Source: Rhodanobacter sp. (GTDB lineage Bacteria; Pseudomonadota; Gammaproteobacteria; Xanthomonadales; Rhodanobacteraceae). Taken from it: a stretch of 57,302 nucleotides of DNA. The notes below the pieces were generated by a model that made no database searches, was not told where the DNA came from, and was given only the letters and a program-made list of their open reading frames with translations. Every line of letters starts with the position of its first letter. The first letter of the stretch is position 1. Positions 37,296-46,971 of the stretch are shown piece after piece. The position numbers and the translations under genes are program-made. The stretch lies in NCBI GenBank assembly GCA_004322005.1, contig SCRF01000026.1, positions 1 through 57,302 on the forward strand, written 5' to 3'.

Positions 37296-37588
37296 CGTTA
37301 TTCTGACCGGAATCCGGTTGAGGGCGCGCAAGGCGGCTCGTGGCCGGATGCCTGTCTACGCGCTGGAAAGCCCGCCGATGCTCGTTGCCGCAAGACAAAA
37401 GCTGCCGTCGCTCTCAACGCGCTTGTGCTGTGCGCTTGTGCAACCGTAAAATGTTCTGCTTTCGTACAAGGGAATCATCGACTTAGGCGGGCGTGGCAAA
37501 TGCCGGCTGGAAGGGGGAGTCGGGCGAGCCCTGCCGACTGCATCCGTTTCTGGATCCTGCGGTTGGGCGCGTCTGGTGATGGCGGCAT
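37296..37588 (+). other. Intergenic region between the tRNA operon and tRNA-Leu
   Basis: Nearly 300 bases with no gene I can support. TTGTGC (37422 region) and TAAAAT (37447-37452) form a possible promoter for tRNA-Leu and tig, but the spacing is poor and the tRNA is far downstream. Confidence 0.35.
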
Positions 37589-37673
37589 GCGAGAGTGGCG
37601 GAATTGGTAGACGCACCAGATTTAGGTTCTGGCGGTTAACCCCGTGGGGGTTCGAGTCCCCCCTTTCGCACCA
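37589..37673 (+). tRNA. tRNA-Leu (TAG)
   Basis: An 85-base class II tRNA with acceptor GCGAGAG/CTTTCGC, anticodon arm CCAGA-TTTAGGT-TCTGG (anticodon TAG), a variable arm and 3' ACCA. It lies 87 bases before tig. Confidence 0.97.
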
Positions 37674-37760
37674 TGCCCATGATTTTCATTTTTTGCAGGC
37701 GGCACAGCCGCCATGGTGCCTGCAGCTGGCCCATAACATCAGGTAGTACCAGGAGACGTC

Positions 37761-39053
37761 ATGCAGGTTTCGGTTGAGAACATCGGCACGCTCGAGCGCA
37801 AGCTCACGGTAAAGTTTCCCGCGGAGCGCTTCGAGACGCAGGTCAGCGCACGCATCGCGGAAATGGGCCGTACGGTTCGTCTGAAGGGTTTTCGTCCGGG
37901 CAAGGTGCCCGTCACGGTGATCCGGCAGCGCTTTGGCGAACAGGTGCGTGGCGAGGTGTTGTCCGACCTGATCGGCAGCACGCTGCGTGAGGCGGTGGAA
38001 CTGGAGAGGCTGCAGCCGATTGCCAGCCCGGCGATCAACACCACGGGCAAGCCGGAAAACGGCGAAATCGCGTATACCGCCACTTTCGAGGTCATGCCGG
38101 AGTTCCCCGACGTCGACGTGGCTGCACTCGAGATCAGCCGGCCGATGGCGGTGGTGACCGACGCGGATATCGACAAGATGCTGGAAACCCTGCGTCAGCA
38201 GCGCCGCAGTTTCAATGAGGTCGATCGCGCTTCAGCCGATGGCGATTTCGTGATGTTCGAATACGCTGCCATGGCGGGGGACTACCGTTTTCCGAACGAG
38301 GGCCTGGAGCGTGCGGGCAGCGTGCTTGGTTCGGGCACGTTGTTCAAGGCGCTGGACGAGGCGCTGGTCGGCCGCAAGGCCGATGACAGCTTCACCGTCG
38401 AAGTCATCTTCCCGGAAGATTTCCGCAACGAGCAACTGGCCGGCAAGACCGCCAGCGTGAGCTTCAACATCATCAAGGTGCAGGAGCCGAAGCTGCCCGA
38501 GGTCGATGCGGAATTTGCCAAGCTCTTCGGCATCGACGACGGCAACCTGGATACCTTCAGGCAGGAGGTTCGCGCGAATCTCGAGCGGGAGCTGAAGGCT
38601 GCGCTGATGGCGCGTCTGAAATCCGAGGTTGCGCAGAAGCTGGCCGATGCGCACGCCGAACTGGACGTGCCCAGGCTGATGGTCCAGTCCGAGGCGAAGA
38701 GCCTGGCTGCCGGCAATATGCCGCAGGGCCAGGAGCCACCGCCCCAGCTGATCGAGTCTGCCCTGCCGATCGCGCGCAAGCGGGTGATCGCCGGCCTGTT
38801 GATGGGCGAGATCGCGCGCAAGCAGTCGATGGTGGTCGACCGCAAGCGCGTTGCCGAACAGCTCGCCGCGATCGCGTCGACCTACGAGGAACCGGAGAAA
38901 GTCATTGAACTCTACAACAGCGACCCCCAACTGATGTCAGGGTTGCAGAATCGAGTCATGGAAGATCAGGTGGCGGAGTGGGTGGCCGAACACGCCAGAA
39001 CCACCTTGCAGGATCTGAGCTTTGACGACGTGATGCGCCCAGCCAACGCCTGA
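37761..39053 (+). CDS. tig: Trigger factor chaperone
   Basis: The 430-residue ribosome-associated chaperone has the N-terminal ribosome-binding domain with the signature [16 protein letters not shown] (the FRxGKxP motif), a central FKBP-type prolyl isomerase domain (about 160-245, starting [18 protein letters not shown]) and a long helical C-terminal cradle. The ATG at 37761 has a strong ribosome-binding site AGGAGA. It holds nascent chains at the tunnel exit. clpP follows 40 bases downstream in the conserved tig-clpP-clpX-lon order; the leader after tRNA-Leu has no obvious terminator, so cotranscription with the tRNA is possible. Confidence 0.98.
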   Translation: MQVSVENIGTLERKLTVKFPAERFETQVSARIAEMGRTVRLKGFRPGKVPVTVIRQRFGEQVRGEVLSDLIGSTLREAVELERLQPIASPAINTTGKPENGEIAYTATFEVMPEFPDVDVAALEISRPMAVVTDADIDKMLETLRQQRRSFNEVDRASADGDFVMFEYAAMAGDYRFPNEGLERAGSVLGSGTLFKALDEALVGRKADDSFTVEVIFPEDFRNEQLAGKTASVSFNIIKVQEPKLPEVDAEFAKLFGIDDGNLDTFRQEVRANLERELKAALMARLKSEVAQKLADAHAELDVPRLMVQSEAKSLAAGNMPQGQEPPPQLIESALPIARKRVIAGLLMGEIARKQSMVVDRKRVAEQLAAIASTYEEPEKVIELYNSDPQLMSGLQNRVMEDQVAEWVAEHARTTLQDLSFDDVMRPANA

Positions 39054-39093
39054 GCCGTTGTGTCAGGCGTCCATCAACCGGAGAGCTGCAAAC

Positions 39094-39723
39094 ATGGCCA
39101 TGGATCCGATCCAGAACCTCAATTTGGTGCCGATGGTCGTCGAGCAGACCGCTCGCGGCGAGCGCTCCTATGACATTTATTCGCGTCTGCTGAAGGAGCG
39201 GGTGATCTTCCTGGTGGGCGAGGTCAACGACCAGGTGGCCAACCTCTTGGTCGCGCAGCTGCTTTTTCTGGAGTCGGAAAATCCGGACAAGGACATTCAC
39301 TTCTACATCAACAGCCCCGGTGGCGCAGTGACCGCCGGCCTGGCGATTTACGACACCATGCAGTTCATCAAGCCGGACGTCAGCACGATGTGCATCGGCC
39401 AGGCGTGCAGCATGGGTTCGCTGCTGCTGATGGCCGGTGCCAAGGGTAAACGGTTCTCGTTGCCCAATTCACGCATCATGATCCATCAGCCCTCCGGTGG
39501 AACCCAGGGCCAGGCGACCGACATCGAGATTCAGGCGCGAGAAATTCTGTATATGCGTCAACGTCTTAATCAGATCTACGTCGATCATACGGGGCAGCCG
39601 ATCGAGAAGATCGAGCTGGACATGGAGCGCGATCGCTTCATGAACCCGGCCGATGCCAAGGTTTACGGCCTGATCGATGAAGTGCTGAACAAGCGCGCCG
39701 GCGAGTCCGTCAAATCGGCCTGA
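39094..39723 (+). CDS. clpP: ATP-dependent Clp protease proteolytic subunit
   Basis: The 209-residue serine protease forms the two-ring chamber used by ClpX and ClpA. Catalytic residues are Ser106 ([11 protein letters not shown]) and His131 ([11 protein letters not shown]), with the Asp expected in the [13 protein letters not shown] region. The N-terminal [25 protein letters not shown] is typical, with a short propeptide. ATG 39094 was chosen because it starts near the E. coli-like mature sequence. The 208 bases to clpX contain a nested inverted repeat, so the two genes may also be expressed separately. Confidence 0.98.
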   Translation: MAMDPIQNLNLVPMVVEQTARGERSYDIYSRLLKERVIFLVGEVNDQVANLLVAQLLFLESENPDKDIHFYINSPGGAVTAGLAIYDTMQFIKPDVSTMCIGQACSMGSLLLMAGAKGKRFSLPNSRIMIHQPSGGTQGQATDIEIQAREILYMRQRLNQIYVDHTGQPIEKIELDMERDRFMNPADAKVYGLIDEVLNKRAGESVKSA

Positions 39724-39741
39724 TTCTCAAACCTTGCCCGA

Positions 39742-39824
39742 ATGGCACTTCCTCAGTAGCGCTGTCATCCCCGCTCTCGCGGGAATGACGAAAAACAGGA
39801 TTTCGCGCTTACGTTAAGTGCCAT
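39742..39824. repeat. Nested inverted repeat between clpP and clpX
   Basis: Outer arms ATGGCACTT (39742-39750) and AAGTGCCAT (39816-39824) are perfect. Inside lies a second hairpin, GTCATCCCCGC (39764-39774) with GCGGGAATGAC (39779-39789), one mismatch. The inner part resembles the widespread GTCATTCCCGC-type dispersed repeat. The element may be a small mobile repeat or an attenuator. Confidence 0.65.
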
Positions 39825-39931
39825 CCACACCTTATCCCGAGAGTCGCCGGGGCAATCGCGCGTCTGCAGGCAGAAGCGGGGCGCTGTGGTATTCTCGCGA
39901 CGCATTCAGATTTACCAGTGGGATCGAAAGT

Positions 39932-41224
39932 ATGAGCGACGACCGGCAGGGGCGTTCCAGCGACAGCGGCAAGATTCTCTATTGCTCCTTCTGTGGCAAG
40001 AGCCAGCATGAAGTGCGCAAGCTGATCGCGGGTCCGTCCGTGTTCATCTGCGACGAGTGCGTGGAACTGTGCAACGACATCATTCGCGAAGAGCTGGAAG
40101 AAAAAGCCGCTTCCGGGCGCACCCAGTTGCCCAAGCCACGCGAAATCCGCGAATCGCTTGATCAGTACGTGGTGGGTCAGACCCGGGCCAAGAAAGCATT
40201 GGCGGTGGCGGTGTACAACCACTACAAGCGGATCGAGTCACGCCAGAAAAGCGATGACATCGAACTGGCCAAATCCAACATTCTGCTGATCGGCCCGACC
40301 GGTTCGGGCAAGACCTTGCTGGCCGAAACGCTGGCGCGGCTGCTCAATGTGCCGTTCACCATTGCCGACGCCACCACGTTGACGGAAGCGGGCTACGTGG
40401 GTGAGGATGTCGAAAACATCATCCAGAAGCTGTTGCAGAAGTGCGACTACGACGTCGAAAAGGCGCAGTCGGGCATCGTCTACATCGACGAGATCGACAA
40501 GATCTCGCGCAAGAGCGAGAACCCCTCGATCACCCGTGACGTGTCCGGCGAAGGCGTGCAGCAGGCATTGCTGAAGCTGATCGAAGGCACGCTTGCTTCG
40601 GTACCGCCACAGGGCGGGCGCAAGCACCCGCAGCAGGAGTTCCTGCAGGTCGACACGAAGAACATACTGTTCATCTGCGGCGGTGCGTTCGCGGGTCTCG
40701 AAAAGGTGATCCAGCAGCGCTCCGAGAACACCAGTATCGGGTTCTCCGCCGAAGTGCGCAGCAAGGAGCGTACGGAGAATCTGGGCAAGGTGTTGGCCGA
40801 CGTGGAGCCGGCCGACCTGGTGCGTTTCGGCCTGATTCCTGAGTTCGTGGGGCGTCTGCCGGTGGTCGCCACACTCGATGAGCTGGACGAGGATGCCTTG
40901 GTCAAGATACTCACCGAACCGAAGAATGCCGTCACCAAGCAGTTCAAGAAGCTGTTCGAAATGGAAGAGGCGGAGCTGGAGTTCCGGCCCGAGGCATTGC
41001 AGGCCATTGCCCGCAAGGCACTCAAGCGCAAGACGGGTGCCCGCGGCCTGCGTACCATCCTTGAACAGGTGCTGCTCGATACCATGTACGAGTTGCCCTC
41101 ACTCGAGCACGTCAGCAAAGTGGTGGTGGATGATGCGGTGATCGATGGTCAGGCCGAGCCCTACCTGATTTACCGCGGCAACCTGCAGCAGCGCATTGCC
41201 AGCGACGGCGCCGGCGCTGCCTGA
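39932..41224 (+). CDS. clpX: ATP-dependent Clp protease ATP-binding subunit ClpX
   Basis: The 430-residue unfoldase has an N-terminal zinc-binding domain with four cysteines ([12 protein letters not shown] and [10 protein letters not shown]), an AAA core with Walker A ([15 protein letters not shown]), Walker B ([12 protein letters not shown]), the [10 protein letters not shown] pore-1 motif and the IGF-like loop region that docks to ClpP (SIGFSAEV). The C-terminus is the D2-small domain ([26 protein letters not shown]). ATG 39932 gives the standard start. It unfolds ssrA-tagged and other substrates. A strong terminator follows the stop. Confidence 0.98.
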   Translation: MSDDRQGRSSDSGKILYCSFCGKSQHEVRKLIAGPSVFICDECVELCNDIIREELEEKAASGRTQLPKPREIRESLDQYVVGQTRAKKALAVAVYNHYKRIESRQKSDDIELAKSNILLIGPTGSGKTLLAETLARLLNVPFTIADATTLTEAGYVGEDVENIIQKLLQKCDYDVEKAQSGIVYIDEIDKISRKSENPSITRDVSGEGVQQALLKLIEGTLASVPPQGGRKHPQQEFLQVDTKNILFICGGAFAGLEKVIQQRSENTSIGFSAEVRSKERTENLGKVLADVEPADLVRFGLIPEFVGRLPVVATLDELDEDALVKILTEPKNAVTKQFKKLFEMEEAELEFRPEALQAIARKALKRKTGARGLRTILEQVLLDTMYELPSLEHVSKVVVDDAVIDGQAEPYLIYRGNLQQRIASDGAGAA

Positions 41225-41242
41225 TCGCCGGAGGGTGGTTGC

Positions 41243-41286
41243 AAAGATGACGGCTCCGGTGATTTCACCGGAGCCGTCATCTTTTT
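41243..41286 (+). terminator. Rho-independent terminator after clpX
   Basis: Perfect 20-base arms starting AAAGATGACGGCTCC enclose a TT loop; the 3' arm ends in CTTTTTC. It separates clpX from lon. Confidence 0.92.
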
Positions 41287-41301
41287 CAGGCGCAGGCGCA
41301 C

Positions 41302-41329
41302 CTTGACTGGTCGCTCGGCCGCCTCCACT
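41302..41329 (+). promoter_or_regulatory. Possible sigma-32-type heat-shock promoter of lon
   Basis: CTTGACT (41302-41308), 13 bases, then CCTCCACT (41322-41329) resembles the heat-shock consensus CTTGAAA / CCCCATNT. It lies about 70 bases before the lon start. The match is partial. Confidence 0.35.
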
Positions 41330-41399
41330 TGACGTGCAGATAGACCCGGCGCAGTGTCGGGATGAACCTTGATCCGATTTCCTGAAGGGACCCTCTTCA

Positions 41400-43880
41400 A
41401 TGGCCAAGAACACTTCCCTTCCTCCAGCTGCGGATGCCCTGCCGGTGCTGCCATTGCGCGACGTGGTGGTTTATCCGCACATGGTCATCCCCCTGTTTGT
41501 CGGTCGCGACAAGTCCATGCGTGCCCTCGAACGTGCCATGGAAGGCGAACGACAGATCCTGCTGGTGGCGCAGAAAAGTCCGGACATCGACGATCCGCAG
41601 ATCGCCGACCTGCACGGGATCGGCACGCTGGCCGGTGTGCTGCAACTGCTCAAATTGCCCGATGGTACCGTCAAGGTGCTGGTCGAGGGGCAGTCGCGGG
41701 TCAGCATCGAGAATTACCAGGAAACGGGTGGCATGCTCACCGCCGGTTTCCACGTGATCGAGCCTGTCTACAACGCCAAGGATCGCGAGCTTGATGTGGT
41801 GTCGAACACGTTGATTTCGCTGTTCGAGCAACTGGTCAAGCAGAGCCGCAAATTGCCGCCGGAAGTACTGGCCAGCCTGTCGGGGATCGACGATCCCTCG
41901 CGTGTCGCCGATTCCATTGCCGCACATCTCTCCGTACGCATGGACGACAAGCAGAAAGTGCTGGAAACAGCCGATGTGGGTCAGCGACTGGAACTGCTGA
42001 TCGGATTGGTCGACAGCGAGATGGATTTGCAGCTGGTTGAAAAGCGCATCCGCGGGCGGGTGAAATCGCAGATGGAGAAGAGCCAGCGCGAGTATTACCT
42101 CAACGAGCAGATGAAGGCGATCCAGAAGGAGCTTGGCGACAACGAGGACGGCACCAACGAACTCGATGAGCTGCAGAAGAAGATCGAGTCATCCGGCATG
42201 CCCAAGGCAGTACTCGGCAAGGCTCGGCAGGAATTCAGCAAGCTCAAGCAGATGTCGCCGATGTCGGCCGAAGCGACCGTGGTGCGCAATTATCTCGACT
42301 GGCTGGTCGGCGTGCCGTGGAACAAGCGCAGCAAGGTGCGCAAGGATCTGCAGATGGCGCAGGAAGTACTCGATACCGATCACTTCGGGCTGGAAAAGGT
42401 CAAGGAGCGCATCCTCGAATACCTGGCCGTGCAACAGCGGGTAAGCGTGATGAAGGGGCCGATCCTGTGCCTGGTCGGGCCGCCCGGCGTGGGCAAGACC
42501 TCACTGGGGCAATCGATCGCCAAGGCCACCAACCGGAAGTTCGTGCGCATGAGCCTGGGCGGCGTGCGTGACGAGGCCGAGATACGCGGGCATCGGCGGA
42601 CCTACATCGGTTCGCTGCCTGGTCGAATCGTGCAGAACATCAGCAAGGCGGGTGCCAGAAACCCGCTGTTCGTACTCGACGAGATCGACAAGATGTCGAT
42701 GGATTTCCGCGGCGACCCGTCGTCGGCGCTGCTCGAGGTACTCGACCCCGAGCAGAACCATGCCTTCAACGATCATTACCTGGAGGTCGACCTGGACCTG
42801 TCCGAGGTGATGTGGATCGCCACCGCCAACACCTTGAACATCCCCGGGCCACTGCTGGACCGCATGGAGGTCATCCGCATTCCCGGTTACACCGAAGACG
42901 AAAAGCTTGGCATCGCACGGAAATACCTGCTGCCCAAGCAGCTCAAGGCCAATGGCCTCAAGTCCGAGGAGCTCAATGTCGACGAGGAGGCATTGCGTGA
43001 CATCGTGCGTTACTACACGCGCGAAGCAGGCGTGCGCAACCTGGAGCGCGAAATTTCCAAGATCTGCCGCAAGGTGGTCAAGGAGCTAACGCTGGGTGAG
43101 GTCAAGAAGGCCAAGGCGGGGCGTTCCACCGCAGCGAGCACAGAGGCAAAGCCCAAGTCGAAGTCTGTCGTCGGCCGGGTCAAGGTCGGTTCGGGCAATC
43201 TCGGCCATTACCTGGGCGTTCGGCGCTTCGATTTCGGGCGCAAGGAGTTGCAGAACGAGGTCGGCCTGGTCACCGGACTTGCCTGGACGCAGGTCGGTGG
43301 CGAATTGCTCAGCATCGAAGGCTCGGTCGTTGCCGGCAAGGGCAGGCTGGTGCACACCGGACAGCTTGGCGACGTCATGAAGGAGTCGATCCAGGCCGCG
43401 CTGTCGGTGGTGCGTGCGCGTGCCGATCGATGGGGAATCGACCCGGAGTTTCACCAGAAACTCGATGTGCATATCCACGTACCCGAAGGCGCCACGCCGA
43501 AAGACGGTCCCAGCGCGGGTGTCGCGATGTGCACGGCGCTGGTTTCCGCGTTGACCAAGGTACCCGTTCGTTCCGAAGTGGCCATGACCGGCGAGATCAC
43601 CTTGCGCGGGCGTGTATTGCCCATCGGTGGCCTGAAGGAAAAATTGCTGGCGGCGCATCGTGGCGGTATCACCACGGTGATCATTCCCGACGAGAACAAG
43701 AAGGACCTGGCCGACATGCCGGCCAACATCACCTCCTCGCTGGAGATCCATCCGGTGCGCTGGATTGACGAAGTGCTTGATATTGCACTGGAACGTCCAT
43801 TGCATCCGAACCCGGTGAACGACGAGGCTGCCGCGGTGCCCGTGGAAGATGCGCCGGAAGTGCATTCGCGAACGCACTGA
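41400..43880 (+). CDS. lon: ATP-dependent protease La (Lon)
   Basis: The 826-residue protease has the N-terminal LON substrate-binding domain ([23 protein letters not shown]), a coiled-coil region, an AAA module (Walker [13 protein letters not shown], Walker [13 protein letters not shown]) and the C-terminal serine-lysine protease domain with Ser705 in [12 protein letters not shown] and the catalytic Lys in [14 protein letters not shown]. It is some 40 residues longer than E. coli Lon (784); the extra length includes a basic Ala/Lys/Ser linker (about residues 566-595) between the AAA and protease domains and a C-terminal tail rich in Val, Glu and Ala. It degrades misfolded proteins. A hairpin terminator follows. 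Confidence 0.98.
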   Translation: MAKNTSLPPAADALPVLPLRDVVVYPHMVIPLFVGRDKSMRALERAMEGERQILLVAQKSPDIDDPQIADLHGIGTLAGVLQLLKLPDGTVKVLVEGQSRVSIENYQETGGMLTAGFHVIEPVYNAKDRELDVVSNTLISLFEQLVKQSRKLPPEVLASLSGIDDPSRVADSIAAHLSVRMDDKQKVLETADVGQRLELLIGLVDSEMDLQLVEKRIRGRVKSQMEKSQREYYLNEQMKAIQKELGDNEDGTNELDELQKKIESSGMPKAVLGKARQEFSKLKQMSPMSAEATVVRNYLDWLVGVPWNKRSKVRKDLQMAQEVLDTDHFGLEKVKERILEYLAVQQRVSVMKGPILCLVGPPGVGKTSLGQSIAKATNRKFVRMSLGGVRDEAEIRGHRRTYIGSLPGRIVQNISKAGARNPLFVLDEIDKMSMDFRGDPSSALLEVLDPEQNHAFNDHYLEVDLDLSEVMWIATANTLNIPGPLLDRMEVIRIPGYTEDEKLGIARKYLLPKQLKANGLKSEELNVDEEALRDIVRYYTREAGVRNLEREISKICRKVVKELTLGEVKKAKAGRSTAASTEAKPKSKSVVGRVKVGSGNLGHYLGVRRFDFGRKELQNEVGLVTGLAWTQVGGELLSIEGSVVAGKGRLVHTGQLGDVMKESIQAALSVVRARADRWGIDPEFHQKLDVHIHVPEGATPKDGPSAGVAMCTALVSALTKVPVRSEVAMTGEITLRGRVLPIGGLKEKLLAAHRGGITTVIIPDENKKDLADMPANITSSLEIHPVRWIDEVLDIALERPLHPNPVNDEAAAVPVEDAPEVHSRTH

Positions 43881-43903
43881 TCGACCCGCCCAAGAGACAC
43901 GCA

Positions 43904-43930
43904 AAGCCCCGCACAGGCGGGGCCTTCTTC
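43904..43930 (+). terminator. Rho-independent terminator after lon
   Basis: Stem GCCCCGC/GCGGGGC (43906-43912, 43917-43923) with loop ACAG, followed by CCTTCTTC. It lies about 25 bases after the lon stop. Confidence 0.7.
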
Positions 43931-44040
43931 CGCCGATTCAGGGGCTCGGTGCGACAGGGGTCGTGTTTAGTCTTCCGGCGTCCGTTTTGCAAGCGATTTC
44001 GTTCGACCCGGATTCGCCACAACCGTTGATGCAGCTTGTG

Positions 44041-44070
44041 TTGCGGATACCAGCAAGGCACTGGTATAAA
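44041..44070 (+). promoter_or_regulatory. Sigma-70 promoter of hupB
   Basis: TTGCGG (44041-44046), an 18-base spacer and TATAAA (44065-44070). It would give an untranslated leader of about 140 bases, with a second AT-rich spot (CGTATAAGG) at about 44120. The region 43881-44214 otherwise holds only the lon terminator. Confidence 0.6.
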
Positions 44071-44214
44071 GGTGATACCGCAGTCCCGGCGGCTACTTGT
44101 GAGCGCAGCGATGCGGGGTCGCGTATAAGGTACCTGGCAGGCCAACCATCCATGCCGACGTTGTCTCGTTTCAGACTTGCACGTTGGTCGAAATCCGAAG
44201 AAGGGAGTTTTTCA

Positions 44215-44487
44215 ATGAATAAAACTGATCTGATCAATGCCATCGCCGAGAAGGCCGAGCTCACCAAGGCTGATGCTGGTCGCGCGCTCGAGGCTTTTTT
44301 CGAGACTGTGCAGAAGACGTTGAAGAAGGGGGATGATGTGTCGGTGGTGGGTTTCGGTACGTTCACCGTGCGCAAGCGGGCTGCCCGCGTCGGCCGCAAT
44401 CCACGTACCAATGAAGCGATCAAGATCAAGGCTTCCAAGGTGCCGGCTTTCAAGGCTGGCAAGACCCTCAAGGATGCCCTAAACTAA
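44215..44487 (+). CDS. hupB: DNA-binding protein HU, beta-type
   Basis: The 90-residue nucleoid protein matches HU along its full length: [30 protein letters not shown], the [26 protein letters not shown] signature with the DNA-intercalating proline arm (RNPRT), and a terminal [12 protein letters not shown]. It bends and compacts DNA as a dimer. ATG 44215 has AAGGGAG a few bases upstream. No terminator separates it from tRNA-Val, which begins 21 bases after its stop, so mRNA and two tRNAs may share a transcript. The lon-hupB-ppiD order is conserved in Proteobacteria. Confidence 0.98.
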   Translation: MNKTDLINAIAEKAELTKADAGRALEAFFETVQKTLKKGDDVSVVGFGTFTVRKRAARVGRNPRTNEAIKIKASKVPAFKAGKTLKDALN

Positions 44488-44508
44488 GCGGCTGTTCGCT
44501 TGGTTTCG

Positions 44509-44583
<75 letters not shown>

Positions 44584-44591
44584 GTTAGTGC

Positions 44592-44668
44592 GGAGCGGTA
44601 GTTCAGCTGGTTAGAATGCTGGCCTGTCACGCCGGAGGTCGCGGGTTCGAGTCCCGTCCGCTCCGCCA
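44592..44668 (+). tRNA. tRNA-Asp (GTC)
   Basis: A 77-base cloverleaf with acceptor GGAGCGG/CCGCTCC, anticodon arm CTGGC-CTGTCAC-GCCGG (anticodon GTC), T-loop TTCGAGT and 3' GCCA. It follows tRNA-Val by eight bases. Confidence 0.97.
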
Positions 44669-44675
44669 CAGTTCG

Positions 44676-44700
44676 CAAGGGCGCCCCGGTGGCGCCCTTG
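44676..44700 (+). terminator. Hairpin after tRNA-Asp
   Basis: Perfect ten-base arms CAAGGGCGCC and GGCGCCCTTG enclose CCGGT. Only three T follow (GCGTTTG), so it may be a weak terminator or a processing and stability hairpin. Confidence 0.6.
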
Positions 44701-44795
44701 GCGTTTGGGCGATGTGCGTCGGCTTGGCGACTTGTTGCTTACAATGCGCGACAGGCTCCCGGATTCGCCACAATCCAGATTGCAGGAAGATTTCG

Positions 44796-46700
44796 ATGCT
44801 GCAGGCAATACGTAACAAGATGCATGGATGGCCGTCCGTCATCGTTCTCGGTATCGCTGTTCTGGCCATGTCGCTGTTCGGCATGCAGAGCTACTTCACG
44901 TCGCGCAATGAAACGTTCGTGGCGAAGGTCGGCAAGCATGAAATCGATCAGCGCGCCTTTCAGGATCGCATGAACCAGTTGCGGCAGCAGGAAAGTGCCC
45001 GTGAAGGGGATAAATTCGACCCAAGCATCTTCGAAAAGCCCGAAATCAAGCAGCGTGTGCTGGATGGCCTCATCGACCAGCAGCTGCTGCTGAAGGCCAA
45101 CGATGACTGGGGCCTGCGGGTAGCCGACCAGTCCGTGCGTGATTACATCGCCGGCATCCCGGCACTTCAGTTGAACGGTCAGTTCGACCCGGCCTCCTAC
45201 CGGGCCTGGCTGGCCAGTCAGCGCAAGACGCCGGAGATGTTCGAGGACGAAGTGCGTACGATGTTGGCTCCCGAGCTGTTGCCCGACGCAATCAACGACA
45301 GCACCTTTGCCAGCGATACACAGGTTGACCAGTTCTTCAGCCTGATCTACCAGCGGCGGGATCTGCGCTACTTCGTGTTGCCGCGGCCAACGTTGGCCAA
45401 CAGCAGGATCACCGATGCCGAAGTCCAGACGTTTTACAAGGCGCATCTGGCCGACTACATGAATCCCGAACAGGTCTCGGTGAAATACATCGAGGTCGAT
45501 GGCGCCCAACTGAAGCTGGATGCTGTACCGAGCGAGGATGATCTGAAGAAACGCTACGCTGACGAGAAGCAGCGTTTTGTGCAGCCTGAGCAGCGACTCG
45601 TTTCGCATATCCTGATCAATGTGCCGGCCAACGCCACGCCCGGTCAGCAGAAGGCAGCATTGGCCAAGGCCGAGAAAATTGCGGCCGAAGCGAACCCTGG
45701 CGACTTCGCGAAGCTGGCCGAACGCGATTCCCAGGATCTGGGCTCGCGACGCCAGGGCGGCGATCTGGGCTGGCTGGAAAAGGGCGTGACGAATCCGGCG
45801 TTCGAAGCGGCCATGTTCGCGTTGAAGAAAGGCGAGATTTCCAAGCCGATCCTGTCGCCCGATGGCTATCACATCATCTGGCTGCGGGATATCCGCAGTG
45901 GCGAATCCAAGCCATTCGCCGAAGTGCGTGACCAATTGGTCAAGGAAGCTTCAGCGGCAGAGCGTGATCGCAAGTACAACGAAGTCGCCGGCAAGCTGTC
46001 CGACAATACCTATCAGAATCCGTCGTCGCTGGAGCCGGCTGCCACGGCCCTGGGCCTTCCGATCAAGAGCACTCCACTGTTTTCACGCAAGGGCGGCGTT
46101 GGCCTGGCGGCCAACCCCAAGGTGGTCGCCGCGGCGTTTTCCGACGACGTTCTGGTGCAGGGCAACAATTCCGGATTGATCGACCTGGGCAACGACCATT
46201 CGGTGGTGATCCGCGTCGACAAGCATGTTGCAGCAGCGGCGCGTCCGCTGGCCGAGGTGCGTGCCGATGTGGAGAAACGGATTCTGGACCAGCGCGTTGC
46301 CGCGGCGGCCAGAAAACAGGCGGACGATGCGCTTGAGCGCCTGCGCAAGGGCGAGTCGATGGCGACTGTTGCGGCATCGTTGGGGGCCAGCCTCAAGAGC
46401 GAGAGCGGGGTGGTTCGCGGGCAGTCCGCTACGCCGGCCCCGCTGCTCAAGGAAGCTTTCCTGCTGCCGCACCCGGTGAAAGGCAGACCACAGTTCGCCG
46501 TGGTGGACATGACGGCAGGCAATTACGCCTTGCTGGCTGTGGACAAAGTGCAAGGCGGCGATCTGTCCAAGGTCACGCCACAACAACGCAAGGCACTGCA
46601 GCAGCAGATGGCGCAGGCTTACGGCTCCGAGGCCACGCGCGAATTGGTTGAATGGCTGAAGGCAAAGACCGAAATCAAGGTCAACAAGAATCTGATGTAG
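44796..46700 (+). CDS. ppiD: Periplasmic folding chaperone PpiD (SurA/parvulin family)
   Basis: The 634-residue protein is anchored by one N-terminal helix (WPSVIVLGIAVLAMSLFGM) and has a large periplasmic part: SurA-N-like chaperone domain (about 36-210), a parvulin domain (about 265-365, with QRLVSHILINVPAN and the GGDLGWLEKGVTNPAFEAAMFALKKGEIS motif) and a C-terminal helical part. PpiD assists outer-membrane and periplasmic proteins leaving SecYEG. ATG 44796 gives the short cytoplasmic lead MLQAIRNKMHG; GCAGGAAG upstream is a fair ribosome-binding site. It closes the lon-hupB-ppiD cluster and converges with fdsD across a 40-base gap. Confidence 0.95.
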   Translation: MLQAIRNKMHGWPSVIVLGIAVLAMSLFGMQSYFTSRNETFVAKVGKHEIDQRAFQDRMNQLRQQESAREGDKFDPSIFEKPEIKQRVLDGLIDQQLLLKANDDWGLRVADQSVRDYIAGIPALQLNGQFDPASYRAWLASQRKTPEMFEDEVRTMLAPELLPDAINDSTFASDTQVDQFFSLIYQRRDLRYFVLPRPTLANSRITDAEVQTFYKAHLADYMNPEQVSVKYIEVDGAQLKLDAVPSEDDLKKRYADEKQRFVQPEQRLVSHILINVPANATPGQQKAALAKAEKIAAEANPGDFAKLAERDSQDLGSRRQGGDLGWLEKGVTNPAFEAAMFALKKGEISKPILSPDGYHIIWLRDIRSGESKPFAEVRDQLVKEASAAERDRKYNEVAGKLSDNTYQNPSSLEPAATALGLPIKSTPLFSRKGGVGLAANPKVVAAAFSDDVLVQGNNSGLIDLGNDHSVVIRVDKHVAAAARPLAEVRADVEKRILDQRVAAAARKQADDALERLRKGESMATVAASLGASLKSESGVVRGQSATPAPLLKEAFLLPHPVKGRPQFAVVDMTAGNYALLAVDKVQGGDLSKVTPQQRKALQQQMAQAYGSEATRELVEWLKAKTEIKVNKNLM

Positions 46701-46718
46701 GCGTCTTCCTGGCTGACA

Positions 46719-46745
46719 GTTGAGCGGGACTTGCCTCCGCTCAAC
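46719..46745. terminator. Hairpin between convergent ppiD and fdsD
   Basis: Nine-base arms GTTGAGCGG (46719-46727) and CCGCTCAAC (46737-46745) enclose nine bases; the right arm overlaps the fdsD stop codon. There is no long T run, so a weak bidirectional terminator is the best guess. Confidence 0.55.
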
Positions 46746-46971
46746 CGGTGCTGGCTGGTGGCATGCTCAATCCGTCGACCGCTTCCCTGGCGAGTGGCAG
46801 CAGGCCCTCGCCACCCTGCATCAGGTGGGTCTTCAGTTCACGGCGCATCACCGGATCCCAGAATCGGGTCAGGTGATCGCGCACACCGTGCACGGCAGTG
46901 GCATGATCCGGTTCGACCGCGAAATAGGCCGCAATGTCGTTGGCCATGCCGATGAGTCGTTCGATGTTCAT
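46741..46971 (-). CDS. fdsD: Formate dehydrogenase delta subunit
   Basis: This 76-residue protein fits the FdsD family: MNIERLIGMANDIAAYFAVEPDHATAVHGVRDHLTRFWDPVMRRELKTHL contains the IxMANQIxxFF and HxxxFWDPRMR pattern. The delta subunit binds the soluble NAD-dependent formate dehydrogenase complex and is needed for active enzyme, though it carries no cofactor. Its ATG overlaps the TGA of the fdhD gene (46971-46968), so it is translated together with it. It is the last gene of the fds operon. Confidence 0.9.
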   Translation of the reverse strand: MNIERLIGMANDIAAYFAVEPDHATAVHGVRDHLTRFWDPVMRRELKTHLMQGGEGLLPLAREAVDGLSMPPASTG

